A stretch of 64,000 nucleotides of DNA from the NCBI GenBank assembly GCA_047967505.1, contig CM106541.1; one strand, 5' to 3'. The position numbers were made by a program, and so were the translations under genes. Under the pieces are notes generated by a model. That model saw only the letters and a program-made list of their open reading frames with translations, was not told the origin of the DNA and searched no databases. This stretch comes from Dipteris shenzhenensis (taxonomy: Eukaryota > Polypodiophyta > Polypodiopsida > Gleicheniales). Below are positions 55,502-64,000 of the stretch, in pieces (position 1 is the first letter of the stretch; each line of letters opens with the position of its first letter).

Positions 55502-56158
55502 TGCCTGTATGGATTGTCCCATGAAAAATAAGGTCCCATAACAAATAGAGGTTAAGCCTGACGTCCCAATCGGCATCATTGGGATGGACCATCAAAGTCT
55601 GGGGCTGGAAAGCATAATATCACAACCTGTGAATGTAATTACATGCCACTAGAAAGAGGCCACCAAGGACCCTAACATTCCAATCCAACCTAGATGACTT
55701 CTTAAAAAGAACACCTCCGCCAAGCAATGAGTAGCCGAGCTCATTCACATCAACTCTCGAGCCTCAAATAAAAGAAGCTCCATACCCAAATGCAAAGGTG
55801 GAGAAGGCTCGTTTTCAAGCACTTCAACAATGGGTACAAAAGGAACAAGCTCAATTTGAGGCTGAGAAACAAGCTCAATTTGAGGCTGAGACAAGCTAAA
55901 GACCCAATCCATGACTTGGCCCCATAAAGTATTGATACTATACTTGAGCCTCTATTCCAACAACAGACTCCACAACATAATGTACCGCCATGTCAACTTA
56001 AAGGAGCCACACTCTCTAGCATGCTGAGTTTCCCTGTGTCAATTCCCATCGGAATCCTCCTATGAAATTGTCCCAATCTCTGGGAGAGTTTCAAAGGATG
56101 GATTGAACTCGCGAACCCCCCTCCACCTATGAACAACATCGAAGATATCCCTTTGTAG
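55502..56158 (+). pseudogene. Gypsy C gag end and gag-protease spacer
   Basis: The knuckle reading resumes directly after copia B (C-M-D-C-P-M-K-N-K). A broken frame follows with PDVPIGIIGMDHQSLGLESI-type text and short Lys/Gln-rich stretches to the protease. A 27-base direct repeat about GCTCAATTTGAGGCTGAGA is seen near 55848-55900. No further domain is recognised. Confidence 0.5.
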
Positions 56159-56464
56159 ATGGGTCAGAGAGATGACATACACAACATTACTGTGCCTTTG
56201 ATCCACAAGGCATTTAATGAAATCCAAGCCATAGTGGATGGTGGAGCAAGTGTAAATGTCCTATCAAAGGAGTTGTACGATGAAGGGGGTCTCCCACCAA
56301 TGCAAAAGGCTAATTTCAACATATGCCTTGCCACTTATTCATGGTTTAAACCCTTGGGAATAGTGAATGGCATGTCCACGAAGGTAGCAGAGTCTGCTTT
56401 TTCCTTCATTCACAATCTTGGATCTTCCCAAAATCAAATCTTACTGGGATGTCCTTGGTTATAG
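56159..56464 (+). CDS. Gypsy C aspartic protease
   Basis: An open frame of 101 codons shows the retropepsin layout of Ty3/gypsy protease: AIVDGGASVNVLSKELYDE (active-site block, reading D-G-G where D-S-G or D-T-G is usual), then FNICLATYSWFKPLGIVNGM and, at the end, NQILLGCPWL (the usual ILLGRPWL block). The following bases continue in frame past a stop with EALVLHDWGTDKLTIQNHD, the normal post-protease stretch. The Ser/Thr-to-Gly change next to the catalytic Asp probably lowers or abolishes activity. The start is not a natural start, since the domain would be made within a gag-pro fusion. Confidence 0.75.
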   Translation: MGQRDDIHNITVPLIHKAFNEIQAIVDGGASVNVLSKELYDEGGLPPMQKANFNICLATYSWFKPLGIVNGMSTKVAESAFSFIHNLGSSQNQILLGCPWL

Positions 56465-56869
56465 GAAGCATTAGTCCTCCATGACTGGGGAACTGATAAA
56501 CTGACAATTCAAAATCACGACATTGTAGTTAGAGTGAATGTGGGGATAGGAGCTATAAAACTAATTGTGCCTAGAGCATTTTATGACACATCTTCAACAA
56601 CAATCTCAAGCAAATAAGCTCCCCTGCAACAGCATGCCATAGCGGGTGATTCATAAAGCAATGTCAATAGCTGGATACAAACATTGGCAACCATCGACAG
56701 TTGCCATTCATTAGACCCCATTTTCTCATAGGTAATAACCATTTATGCTTTGCTCGCTTGTTCTCGTGCTTACTTATTTGGTCCTACTCGCTCGACATCG
56801 CTTGCTTGATTGACTGCCTCATTCTACAAGTCGTTCTATTTATAAGCATAAAGTAAAATTCAAATTTTT

Positions 56870-57625
56870 TACTAGGGATAACAATATAGAAGGACATAGA
56901 AATGTATAGAAGCATATAGAAAACATATAGAAGCATATAGAAACATAGGCATAAAGACATCGAAATGCAGAATCATAACGACATAGAAGCATAAACATAG
57001 GCTGAAAGATGTAGAAGCATATAGAAATGTAGAAGCAAAAACATAGCATAAACATAGGCATAAAGATAGAAGAATAGGCATAAATATATAGAAGCATAGA
57101 GTAATAGATATAGAAGAATAAAATAAAGATATAGAAGCTTAAACAAAGGCATAAAGATAGAAGCATAGGCATATAGAAGCATAAACATAGAAGCATCTAG
57201 AAGGATAGGCATATATAAGCATATAGAAGGATAGGCATAGAAGCATATCAAAAGATAGACTAGAAACATATAGAAGGATAGGCACATAGAAGCATATAGA
57301 AAGATAGGCATATAGAAGCATATAGAAGGATAGGCATATAGAAGCATATAGAAGGATAGGCATAAAGAAGCATAGAAATAGCATAAACATAGAAGCATAG
57401 ACTAAATTTATAAACTTATACTTATACAAATACATAGGCAGCATAGAGATATACATACATACAAACATAGGCATAGAAATATAGATACATAGACATAGAG
57501 GAAATATAGAAACATAGCCATAGAGAAATAAATACATAGACATGATTTGTGGTATATATGCAGATATATAAATCTATTTCTTAAAACATACATATAGATC
57601 TTAGATACAAACATATGTAAATCTT
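56870..57625. repeat. AT-rich minisatellite of ATAGAAGCATATAGAAGGATAG type
   Basis: About 750 bp consists of shuffled words ATAGAAGCATA, TATAGAAGGATAGGCA, GGCATAAAGATAGAAG and ACATAG. The clearest period is about 26 bp near 57190-57360. The long Leu/Tyr/Cys-rich minus frames (57398-56973 and others) are translations of the repeat. Confidence 0.9.
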
Positions 57626-58062
57626 AGATACGTATATGGGGTGAATCCATTGAAATCGTTCCTATTGACCCACGGTATTTGAAAGCATGTGTAATGGCTG
57701 AAAGCGACATAATTTTAAATTGAAGTGTTGTAGGCAACTATCATGTATGGTTTGGAGAGCACCCAACTTATACTATATGCAACCCAAAAGTTTTACTAGA
57801 TCTCCCAAGGAAATGCCACGTTGCCACACAATATACTTGAGAATGATGCTTGCAACTGTGACATGCCTAAACCACATGACTCCACAAGCTCTACTGATTA
57901 AAGACAGTTGACTAACAAGCTGCTCAGCTGCTAGTAGCATACTTGCATGGGAATCGATTGGGATTGATGAGACACAACAAAGAGCAAATGTAGAATGATA
58001 TATAGAGACAACCATATATGTATATATGAGATACACAAAAGATATATGTGAGATATGAAAAA

Positions 58063-58295
58063 GGGCAGGATTATTTGATAAGTTCATGATAGTGGTTTGT
58101 GTGCAAACCAAAGAGTTGGATCATTTGATGGATTCATGGTAGTGGTTTGTATGCAATGCAAAGGGCGGGATTATTTGATAAGTTCAAGTTAGTGGCTAGT
58201 GTGCAAACAGAAGAGTCGGATCATTTGATGAGTTCATGTGTGTGCCTTGTGTGCAATGTAAAGGGTGGATCATTTGACAAGTTCATGCTCAAGGG
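58063..58295. repeat. Five ~49-bp tandem repeats
   Basis: Units start near 58063, 58112, 58160, 58210 and 58260. Each has G(G/A)G(T/C)(C/T)GGAT(C/T)ATTTGAT(A/G)AGTTCAT and a TTGTGTGCAA block. Odd and even units are more alike, suggesting an earlier doubled unit. Confidence 0.85.
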
Positions 58296-58429
58296 GGTCA
58301 CTCATGTTATGTAACCCTATCACGTGAGTTCAACAAAAGGATATTTTTAATTTCTAAAAAGCTACACGTAGATCCTCCACTCACACATAAAGAACCAATC
58401 AATCTAGAGGTGCCATTCTTTATGGCTGA

Positions 58430-58930
58430 CCTCGAGTGGGATAAGAAGGTACCCATACCAATAATGAATCCAATTTTCCTTGGGACCTTGAAACTGAGGC
58501 TGAGAATGCTGAAATTGAATATCACATCTTTGACAATGACCTAGCCATTCTGCATGCCCTAATGGCAGTCGAGCTCCTAAAAATTGAACCTCCAAAGTTG
58601 AATAATAGCAGAAGATCCTACAAGAAAGCTAGAGGAAATCACAGAAAAGCCAAGGCTAAACACTTCAATGAATTTGAACAAGTTCAAACAAGGATCGTTG
58701 AATTGTATCTTGCAAAGCCAGCTCCCTCAAAATCAAACCACCGCCTCTTGAATGGTCCCTTGAGGGACTAGAAGGAGTATGCGCAGCAAATGAACCCTTC
58801 CTTGGGAACACCTTACCAGAGGAAAAGCTACCCCATAGTTCCCAATGTAAGAAGTTTCTAAAATATAAGCCACAAGTGCGTATGAAGATCAATCAAGAGA
58901 ATTTAAAAAAAAACAAGAAAACAAAACAAA
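58430..58930 (+). pseudogene. Degenerate coding stretch of gypsy C
   Basis: Open or nearly open plus frames with ordinary amino-acid composition: DNDLAILHALMAVELLKIEP, RRSYKKARGNHRKAKAKHFN, FEQVQTRIVELYLAKPAPSK (58505-58770), then in another frame GNTLPEEKLPH and FLKYKPQVRMKI. Its place after the protease suggests the pre-RT part of pol, but I see no RT motif. Function unknown. Confidence 0.35.
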
Positions 58931-59252
58931 ATAAAAAAAGGTCTCCAAGAGCCAAACAAATTGGTTAATGATACTATGCCACCGCATACCCATAGCACAT
59001 GTCAGGCTAGTTCAACATGATCAGACTGATCTTTAAGAAGTGCTGGAGTACTTCAATAATTACACAAGTGGCAGTGTCCCCATAGCAATGCCAAGGCCAC
59101 TAAAAGAATCTGAAGTTCAAGCTGTGGTGCTAGAAACATTGGACGGAGTCCAAATTCAACACGACCATAAACAGGAGCCGATTGAAGTGATACAATATCA
59201 ACACGCAAGCCATTCCTGATAATAATGATGTTTTGAAAACCCCAAGTCTTCA

Positions 59253-59430
59253 ATAGTTTGCACTAGATTGTTACACACGCACTCACTAGCATATGCACAT
59301 TTTTGCACATATAGTTTGCACTAGATTGTTACACGTGCACTCACTAGCATATGCATGTTTTTTGCACATATAGTTTGCATTAGATTGTTACACACACACT
59401 CACTGGCATATGCACGTTTTTGCACATTTA
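59253..59430. repeat. Three ~59-bp tandem repeats
   Basis: Units start at 59253, 59311 and 59370, each with ATAGTTTGCA(C/T)TAGATTG, CACTCACT(A/G)GCATATGCA and TTTTGCACAT. Confidence 0.93.
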
Positions 59431-60186
59431 GGAAGACCTAATCAATTTTGTATTAGGGATGATTAAGTCTTAGTTTCCCTATTAAATCCCACAAATAAGC
59501 ATATAGTTAGTCCCTACCTAATCGACACATCACGTGCACTCACACAATTTTGCATAGGCACATAATAGATTGCATCAATAATAGTATCACACACTTTCAT
59601 TCCATACTCTCAAAGCATGTAATGAATTCACAAGTAGGACAAGAAGCTATGCCAAAACTCAAGATGAATTGGCAAAAGAGTCTGCAGCCTGAGCAACCAG
59701 ACCCCCGCCAAACATCACAGTTGTCTCCTAAATGTAAAAATATCAGACTTGCATACAAACTTATCTACAAGCTCAATGATATGGGTAACAACAAGACCCC
59801 CACCAAACCTCTTCCCATGAAGATTCGATGGTAGAGTCCGCAGCCTCAGCAATGAGTTCCCCTCTGAAATTCATAGTTGTCTACCCCTCCTCAAGAGGAG
59901 ATAAGCATCTTAACTACAGACCACAAATTGTATGGTGCAAAAGCATTATAGTAGGAACAACTCACATGCCATAAACTCATTAACCACTGGTTATGCACAT
60001 GGAATCCCAACTCCAAAATCAAAATAAGCCATAACCCGAGGACGGGGGTAATAAAATGGATCCGAGAGTATGTTGTCTTTGTGCCAACATGGACTTAGGT
60101 AGTACACAATGTGTGTGTAGAGTAGTGGCAAAGCTCTGCTTTGTACTTACATAAGGCTCAGAATAATCTCTCTTAGGAATCCTCAA

Positions 60187-61380
60187 CATGCAAGTTCTAC
60201 TTGCAATTCCTACATGCGAGTTCTACATGCAACTCCTACATGCAATTCCTACATGCGTGTTCTACTTGCAACTTCTACTCGCAACTCCTACATGCAAGTC
60301 CTACATGCAATTCCTACATGCATGTTCTACTTGCAACTTCTACTTGCAACTCCTACATGCAAATCCTACATGTGATTCCTACATGCATGCTCTACATGTG
60401 AGTTCTACTTGCAACTCCTACATGCAACATGCAACATGCAACATGCAACATGCGAGTTCTACATGCAACTTCTATATGCAAGTTCTACATGTAGAGAGAG
60501 AATGTCTTACAATTCCTAAATGTAGAGAGAGAAGCTCTCCAACTTGTATAAATACCCCATAATGGAATGAATCCCACACTCCTTTGGGCATTGTGTTGAG
60601 TTCTACTTTGGTATTCCAAGCAATTGTCTCAAGTGTCCATGCTTCCTTGCATTCCACATCCAAAAGCATGTCCTAACCTTACAACTCCTCCTCCCCTCTC
60701 CTCCAACCTTGCAACCCATCCTCTCCCTCTCCTCCTCCCTCCTCCTCCTCCCTTTCCCTCCTCCTCCTCCCTTCTCCTCCTCCTCCTCCCTCCTCCTCCT
60801 CCTCCTCATTTTCCTCCCTTCTCCTCCTCCTCCTCCTCCCTCCTCTTCCTCTCTCCTCTCTCTTCTTTCCCCCATGCTCTTACACCTTCTTCCTCTCCCA
60901 CTCCTATGCTCCCCCTAAACCCTTAGTTCCTCAACCCTTAACCTCCATGATCTACGAGGGAGATGAGTTCTCCACCATGTACTCTACCCTGAACCTTGGA
61001 TCCTCCTTCTAACCCTACTACCTGTTCTAAACTCTGGAACCTCTTCTAAACGCTGGAACCTCTTCTAAGCTCTGGAACCTCCTTCTAAACCTTGAACCTC
61101 CCTCTAACCCTTAAACTCCTCCTAAACCCTGCAACCCCCAATAAAGGCGAAAGCCTTCATTACGTCAACCATGATGATGCACGTTCCTTTCCTTTCACAC
61201 ATTCATGCACTATGTTTGCTTACCACACCTAAGCCTAATTCTCTCACCGGAATATGACTCAAGGTCCTAAGGTACACGTATACTACAAATGACAACCCCG
61301 ATATATCTGTAAAAAGCCTCAAAACCTTGCATACCGAGAATACCCTGCTCTTCCTAAGGAAGCCGTGGGAAAGAGCCACA
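60187..61380 (+). repeat. Gypsy C 3' LTR with expanded minisatellite
   Basis: The start is uncertain: either near 60187 or upstream after a GAGGACGGGGG purine tract at about 60037-60047. About 20 units of 14-15 bp of TTCTACATGCAA(C/G) type fill 60187-60492, against two or three in the 5' LTR. From 60459 onward it follows the 5' LTR: TATAAATA at 60547-60554, CTC-rich tract at about 60685-60870, GGAACCTC blocks, end ...AAGAGCCACA at 61380. Confidence 0.82.
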
Positions 61381-63636
61381 ATATGTGTAGGAACCAATGC
61401 CAAAAATAGTCAATAATGTGTCATTTTACATGGGTGGCATATATGCATACTAGAAGAATGCAACAATCATGAATCCAAGGAAGATCACTCTGCCAAGTGT
61501 CACACTGAGGTGTTGAAGTGCCAAATGCCAAGGGACTCTGAGCTAGTGTCAGATGTGTGAATGTGTACACTGATGATAGAATCAAATGGGACTAACACCG
61601 GTGGGAACTAATTGGGTGTGGATGATTTGGATTGGTGGAGTAGATCTCCTCTATAGCTGAGCTAGTCTATAGCTAGACTACACGTCCGAAGCGTCGAATG
61701 TAGCAAATGAATTTTATCTTGATTCATTTTAAGTAGTGGGTATGCTGCAATGGATCAGGAACACTTAGAGCATGAATAGCAACCACTTTTTATTTTTGGA
61801 TTACCTCTAAATTCTAGGGACATTGTGCCTAGGAAGCACTAATGACATGGCACTATATGTCACATGCTATGTGACTATGTGGCAGCAAGTGTGCCTAGCT
61901 AGAGGGTGTGCCACATGGCACTGATGGTTAGGCAGCTGATGTGATTGATGATTATGTAGGTTGAGGTGGCATGTGACACGTGTCATGGTGCCCTACATGG
62001 CAACTACACATGAGGCTTACAAGGTAGTCCACATGGCATGATGATGTGGTTTCAAATTGGATGATGAGGCACCTGCCAGTAGCATTGATGATGACATGGT
62101 AGGTGTGGATGAGATGCTGATGTGGCACCTTTATAGAGTTTCCACATGGCATAAGATTGACCAACTGTGGCTAGCCCAGACCCAAATAGTTAACCTAGGG
62201 TTAATGTAACTTAGGTTAGTTTGACCTCAACCTATGGTGGAGGTTGAGGATAAGGTCCCTACTACATGTGCTAGTGGAAGATTCCATCCAAACTGACAAA
62301 ATCTTCTAAGATTCCATTGTCATTAGCAATGGAGATCACATAATTGTGCAAATGTCATGAAGGTGTGTAGCTGATGAGCTCATTGCTACTGGTCTTTCGG
62401 ATGTAGAGTTGAATTTCCATCTATGGGGCCATGGAATAGTGGGGCCTTGTGCTTAAATGGCCACTGAAGGTGTTGAAGCTGCATTGAGAGCTAGAGCCAA
62501 GGCATCATGGATGGCATGTCTCAAGCTCATGGAGGCCGTGAGGAGCTAACCATGTGCGCCGCTTGAGCTAGTAGAGCTTAGTCATGGAGGTGGTCAATGA
62601 TGGGCTGGAGAGGCTTTGTCCTTCTTCATTTGTTGTTACTGTAAGGGGAGTCATTTGGTGAGCTCATCTGTGGCATGCCACCCGTGCAACAATAGACGTT
62701 GCCATTTGCAGCACTGCGGTGTTTGGAGGTTGGGTAGCTGCATAAGCTACAAAGTGCCAACCCTACAAACAAGCCATAGAGAGCACCTGAGTTGACGCTG
62801 AGTCGAGGTGGTGTGGAGTGAGGCGCCTGTGTGTCAAGTGGAGCTCATTTGGGATGGCTTTGGAGGTGTGCAATGAGATGCTTGTGTGTCAAATGAAGCT
62901 CATCTAGGATGCCTTTGGAGGCTCGATTTGGTCATTTGGGTCTATGGTGTGGCTGACTAAGAGTGATCGCTCATTTGCTAGATGTCATTTGGTGGGCTAT
63001 CGATCGAGTCGTTCAGCTTGCATGGAGTCAAGCTTTGCTAGTTGTTGAAGCATTTAGCAAAGCTAAGGAATTTTGAGTTGGCAAAGCTTGGAAGGAGCTC
63101 GTGATAAGTGTTGCATTTGTGGAGCCACTTCGCTTGTAGATTGTTGCTGCTCACTAGCACCGTTGTAGAAGCTTTGGAGATGTGCCAATTGCTTAGCTAA
63201 GTCAAAGTAGAAAGTTCTCTCAAGAGCAAAAATATCTCTTTGGAGACTCTCACTCAAAACATGCTCTCTCTCTCAGAGAAATGTAAATAACTCATACAAC
63301 TTGATTCTCACAACAAAAATCTCTTGGAGAATCTCCCTATTTCTCTCATCTCTCACATAATCCTCTCAAATCACATAAGAATACAAATGGCTATAACTTG
63401 AGCTCCATGAAGTGAAATGGATAGCTGCTTGAACCAAAATGAAGAGGAGAATGAGCTATACATAAAGAGCTAGAGAGGATGAAGAAGATGCCTCAAATAG
63501 GGGTTTTACTGCCTCAACGGAGCAAGGGCTTGTGTGCCTTGATAAAGCAAGGGATTGACTCTCTCTCGATGAAAAACTCGAAGATGCCTCACGGAAGGAG
63601 GGCTTGGCACTCAAGAAGGGAGTGGAAGCACCATAA
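61381..63636 (-). other. Copia A 5' leader
   Basis: This 2.26-kb sequence lies between the gypsy C insertion and the primer site with no gag. It shares order and several words with the copia B leader, including the region before gag, so gypsy C landed just upstream of where gag would start. It contains a doubled block around 62800-62930 (TGTGTGTCAA-TG(A/G)AGCTCAT, GGATG(G/C)CTTTGGAGG). Confidence 0.55.
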
Positions 63637-63648
63637 GCTCTGATACCA
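63637..63648 (-). promoter_or_regulatory. Copia A primer-binding site (tRNA-iMet)
   Basis: TGGTATCAGAGC on minus, directly next to the 5' LTR. Confidence 0.92.
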
Positions 63649-63810
63649 TGATAGCAAAAGTGAGAGAGCGAGAGAGAGAGGAGTGCACACAATATATCTA
63701 CCTGTACACTAAGTTGTATTGAACATGAACATGAAGAACCCCTTAGGAATGGGGTAAGGGTCTATCCCTATTGCCCTAGAAGTATGGTGCAATTTACACC
63801 TTCCTCAACA
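63649..63810 (-). repeat. Copia A 5' LTR
   Basis: This 162-bp LTR runs TGATAGCAAAAGTGAG...CTTCCTCAACA, partner of 41861-41972, and is followed by target duplication GGCAA. Confidence 0.9.
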
Positions 63811-64000
63811 GGCAAAGAACTACATCAAGATCAAGATAATAGAGCTATCTTATGATGATCTGATAGTTTTTACTCTTGAGTTGTTATGACAACTCAAGAG
63901 AGATAGGTGGGTTTCGAGGGTGTTGGTATCCACAAACTAGAACATATCGTCGTACCAACTGGGTTTGACGGCTGATGTGGTGTATCATGTAGCTACATCC
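63811..64000. other. Right flank of copia A, continuation of the empty site
   Basis: This starts with the GGCAA duplication. On minus, 63811-63870 reads YYLDLDVVL into the exon-like frame at 41860-41703, with an AG acceptor-like end at about 63871. Nothing else is recognised in the last 130 bp. Confidence 0.4.

Larger units (their letters stand above)
43942..61380 (+). mobile_element. Gypsy C: Tat/Athila-like Ty3/gypsy element, gag-protease only
   Basis: It is inserted in copia A and itself split by copia B (48062-55501). LTR remains lie at 43942-44856 and about 60187-61380. The primer site reads TGGCACCGCTGCTGAGGA at 44859-44876, close to the TGGCGCC-type site known from Tat/Athila Ty3/gypsy lineages. 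Plus-strand content: proline-rich low-complexity leader, gag with an array of zinc knuckles (46950-48061), protease (56159-56464) and a short degenerate coding stretch (about 58430-58930). No RT, RNase H or integrase was found in the remaining 4 kb, which is full of tandem repeats. It would be non-autonomous. Confidence 0.8.
41861..63810 (-). mobile_element. Copia A: outermost element of the nest, gag/pol missing
   Basis: Its own parts are 41861-43941 and 61381-63810. The ends carry LTRs (41861-41972 and 63649-63810) and a 5-bp target duplication GGCAA (41856-41860 and 63811-63815). The tRNA-iMet primer site lies at 63637-63648 and a purine tract (minus AAGGGAGGGTG) adjoins the other LTR at 41973-41983. 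Between them are a 2.27-kb leader on the right and 1.97 kb on the left with no gag, protease, integrase, RT or RNase H. The interior is split by gypsy C. The missing coding part and the cut-off LTR of gypsy C at 43942 point to one deletion across that junction. Confidence 0.85.

Noticed and set aside
56840-57614. Overlapping Leu/Tyr/Cys-rich minus-strand frames that look like membrane proteins
   Set aside because: They are translations of an AT-rich minisatellite in several frames, with no unique sequence.
60187-60492. CRISPR array, considered for this and the other tandem repeats
   Set aside because: Units are contiguous with no unique spacers, and the surroundings are plant retroelements.
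60188-60562. 124-codon repetitive Cys/Thr/Leu-rich frame
   Set aside because: It is a translation of the 14-15-bp minisatellite in the gypsy C 3' LTR; a second frame of the same repeat is equally open.

Overview
The window looks like nuclear DNA of a land plant with a large, transposon-rich genome. The evidence is a long intronless PLS-class pentatricopeptide-repeat (PPR) gene, Ty1/copia elements primed by initiator-Met tRNA, a Tat/Athila-like Ty3/gypsy element with a TGGCACC-type primer site, and plant-type LINEs with a zf-RVT tail. The repeat-rich, intronless PPR style would suit a fern, lycophyte or another seedless plant or gymnosperm, but that is inference. I saw no bacterial, plastid or mitochondrial gene block, no tRNA or rRNA gene and no CRISPR array.

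Layout. 1-2.1 kb: mostly anonymous, with one exon-like segment (656-929). 2.1-7.4 kb: a decayed minus-strand Ty3/gypsy piece (integrase, RNase H, end of RT). Part of it was duplicated in direct tandem (3381-5500 and 5501-7415) together with a pyrimidine-rich tract and the 5' part of a LINE. 6.3-14.2 kb: LINE 1 (plus strand), broken, and split inside its RT by a small gag-only copia element (10034-12611, TSD ACAAA). 14.4-17.5 kb: AT-rich DNA without genes. 18065-20047: the PPR gene, the only intact host gene. 20-23.6 kb: 3' flank, a short LINE fragment and weak exon-like signals.

23.6-38.4 kb: LINE 2, bounded by a 16-bp target-site duplication and a poly(A) tail. It was hit later by copia 1 (24294-29827, TSD CTTCT) and copia 2 (31167-37037). 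38.4-41.9 kb: remains of a spliced minus-strand gene ('gene X'), cut by LINE 2 at one end and by copia A at the other. It carries a family of GC-clamped hairpin repeats.

41.9-63.8 kb: a nest of three retroelements. Copia A (41861-63810, TSD GGCAA) holds gypsy C (43942-61380), which holds copia B (48062-55501) inside its gag zinc-knuckle array. Gypsy C shows gag and protease only and carries several minisatellites. Copia A shows no gag or pol and has probably lost them by deletion.

The order of events can be read from the nesting: gene X, then LINE 2 and copia A, then copia 1, copia 2 and gypsy C, then copia B. All coordinates come from reading the sequence by eye. Element ends supported by TSD plus LTR, PBS and PPT are good to the base; fragment limits inside decayed elements are approximate.
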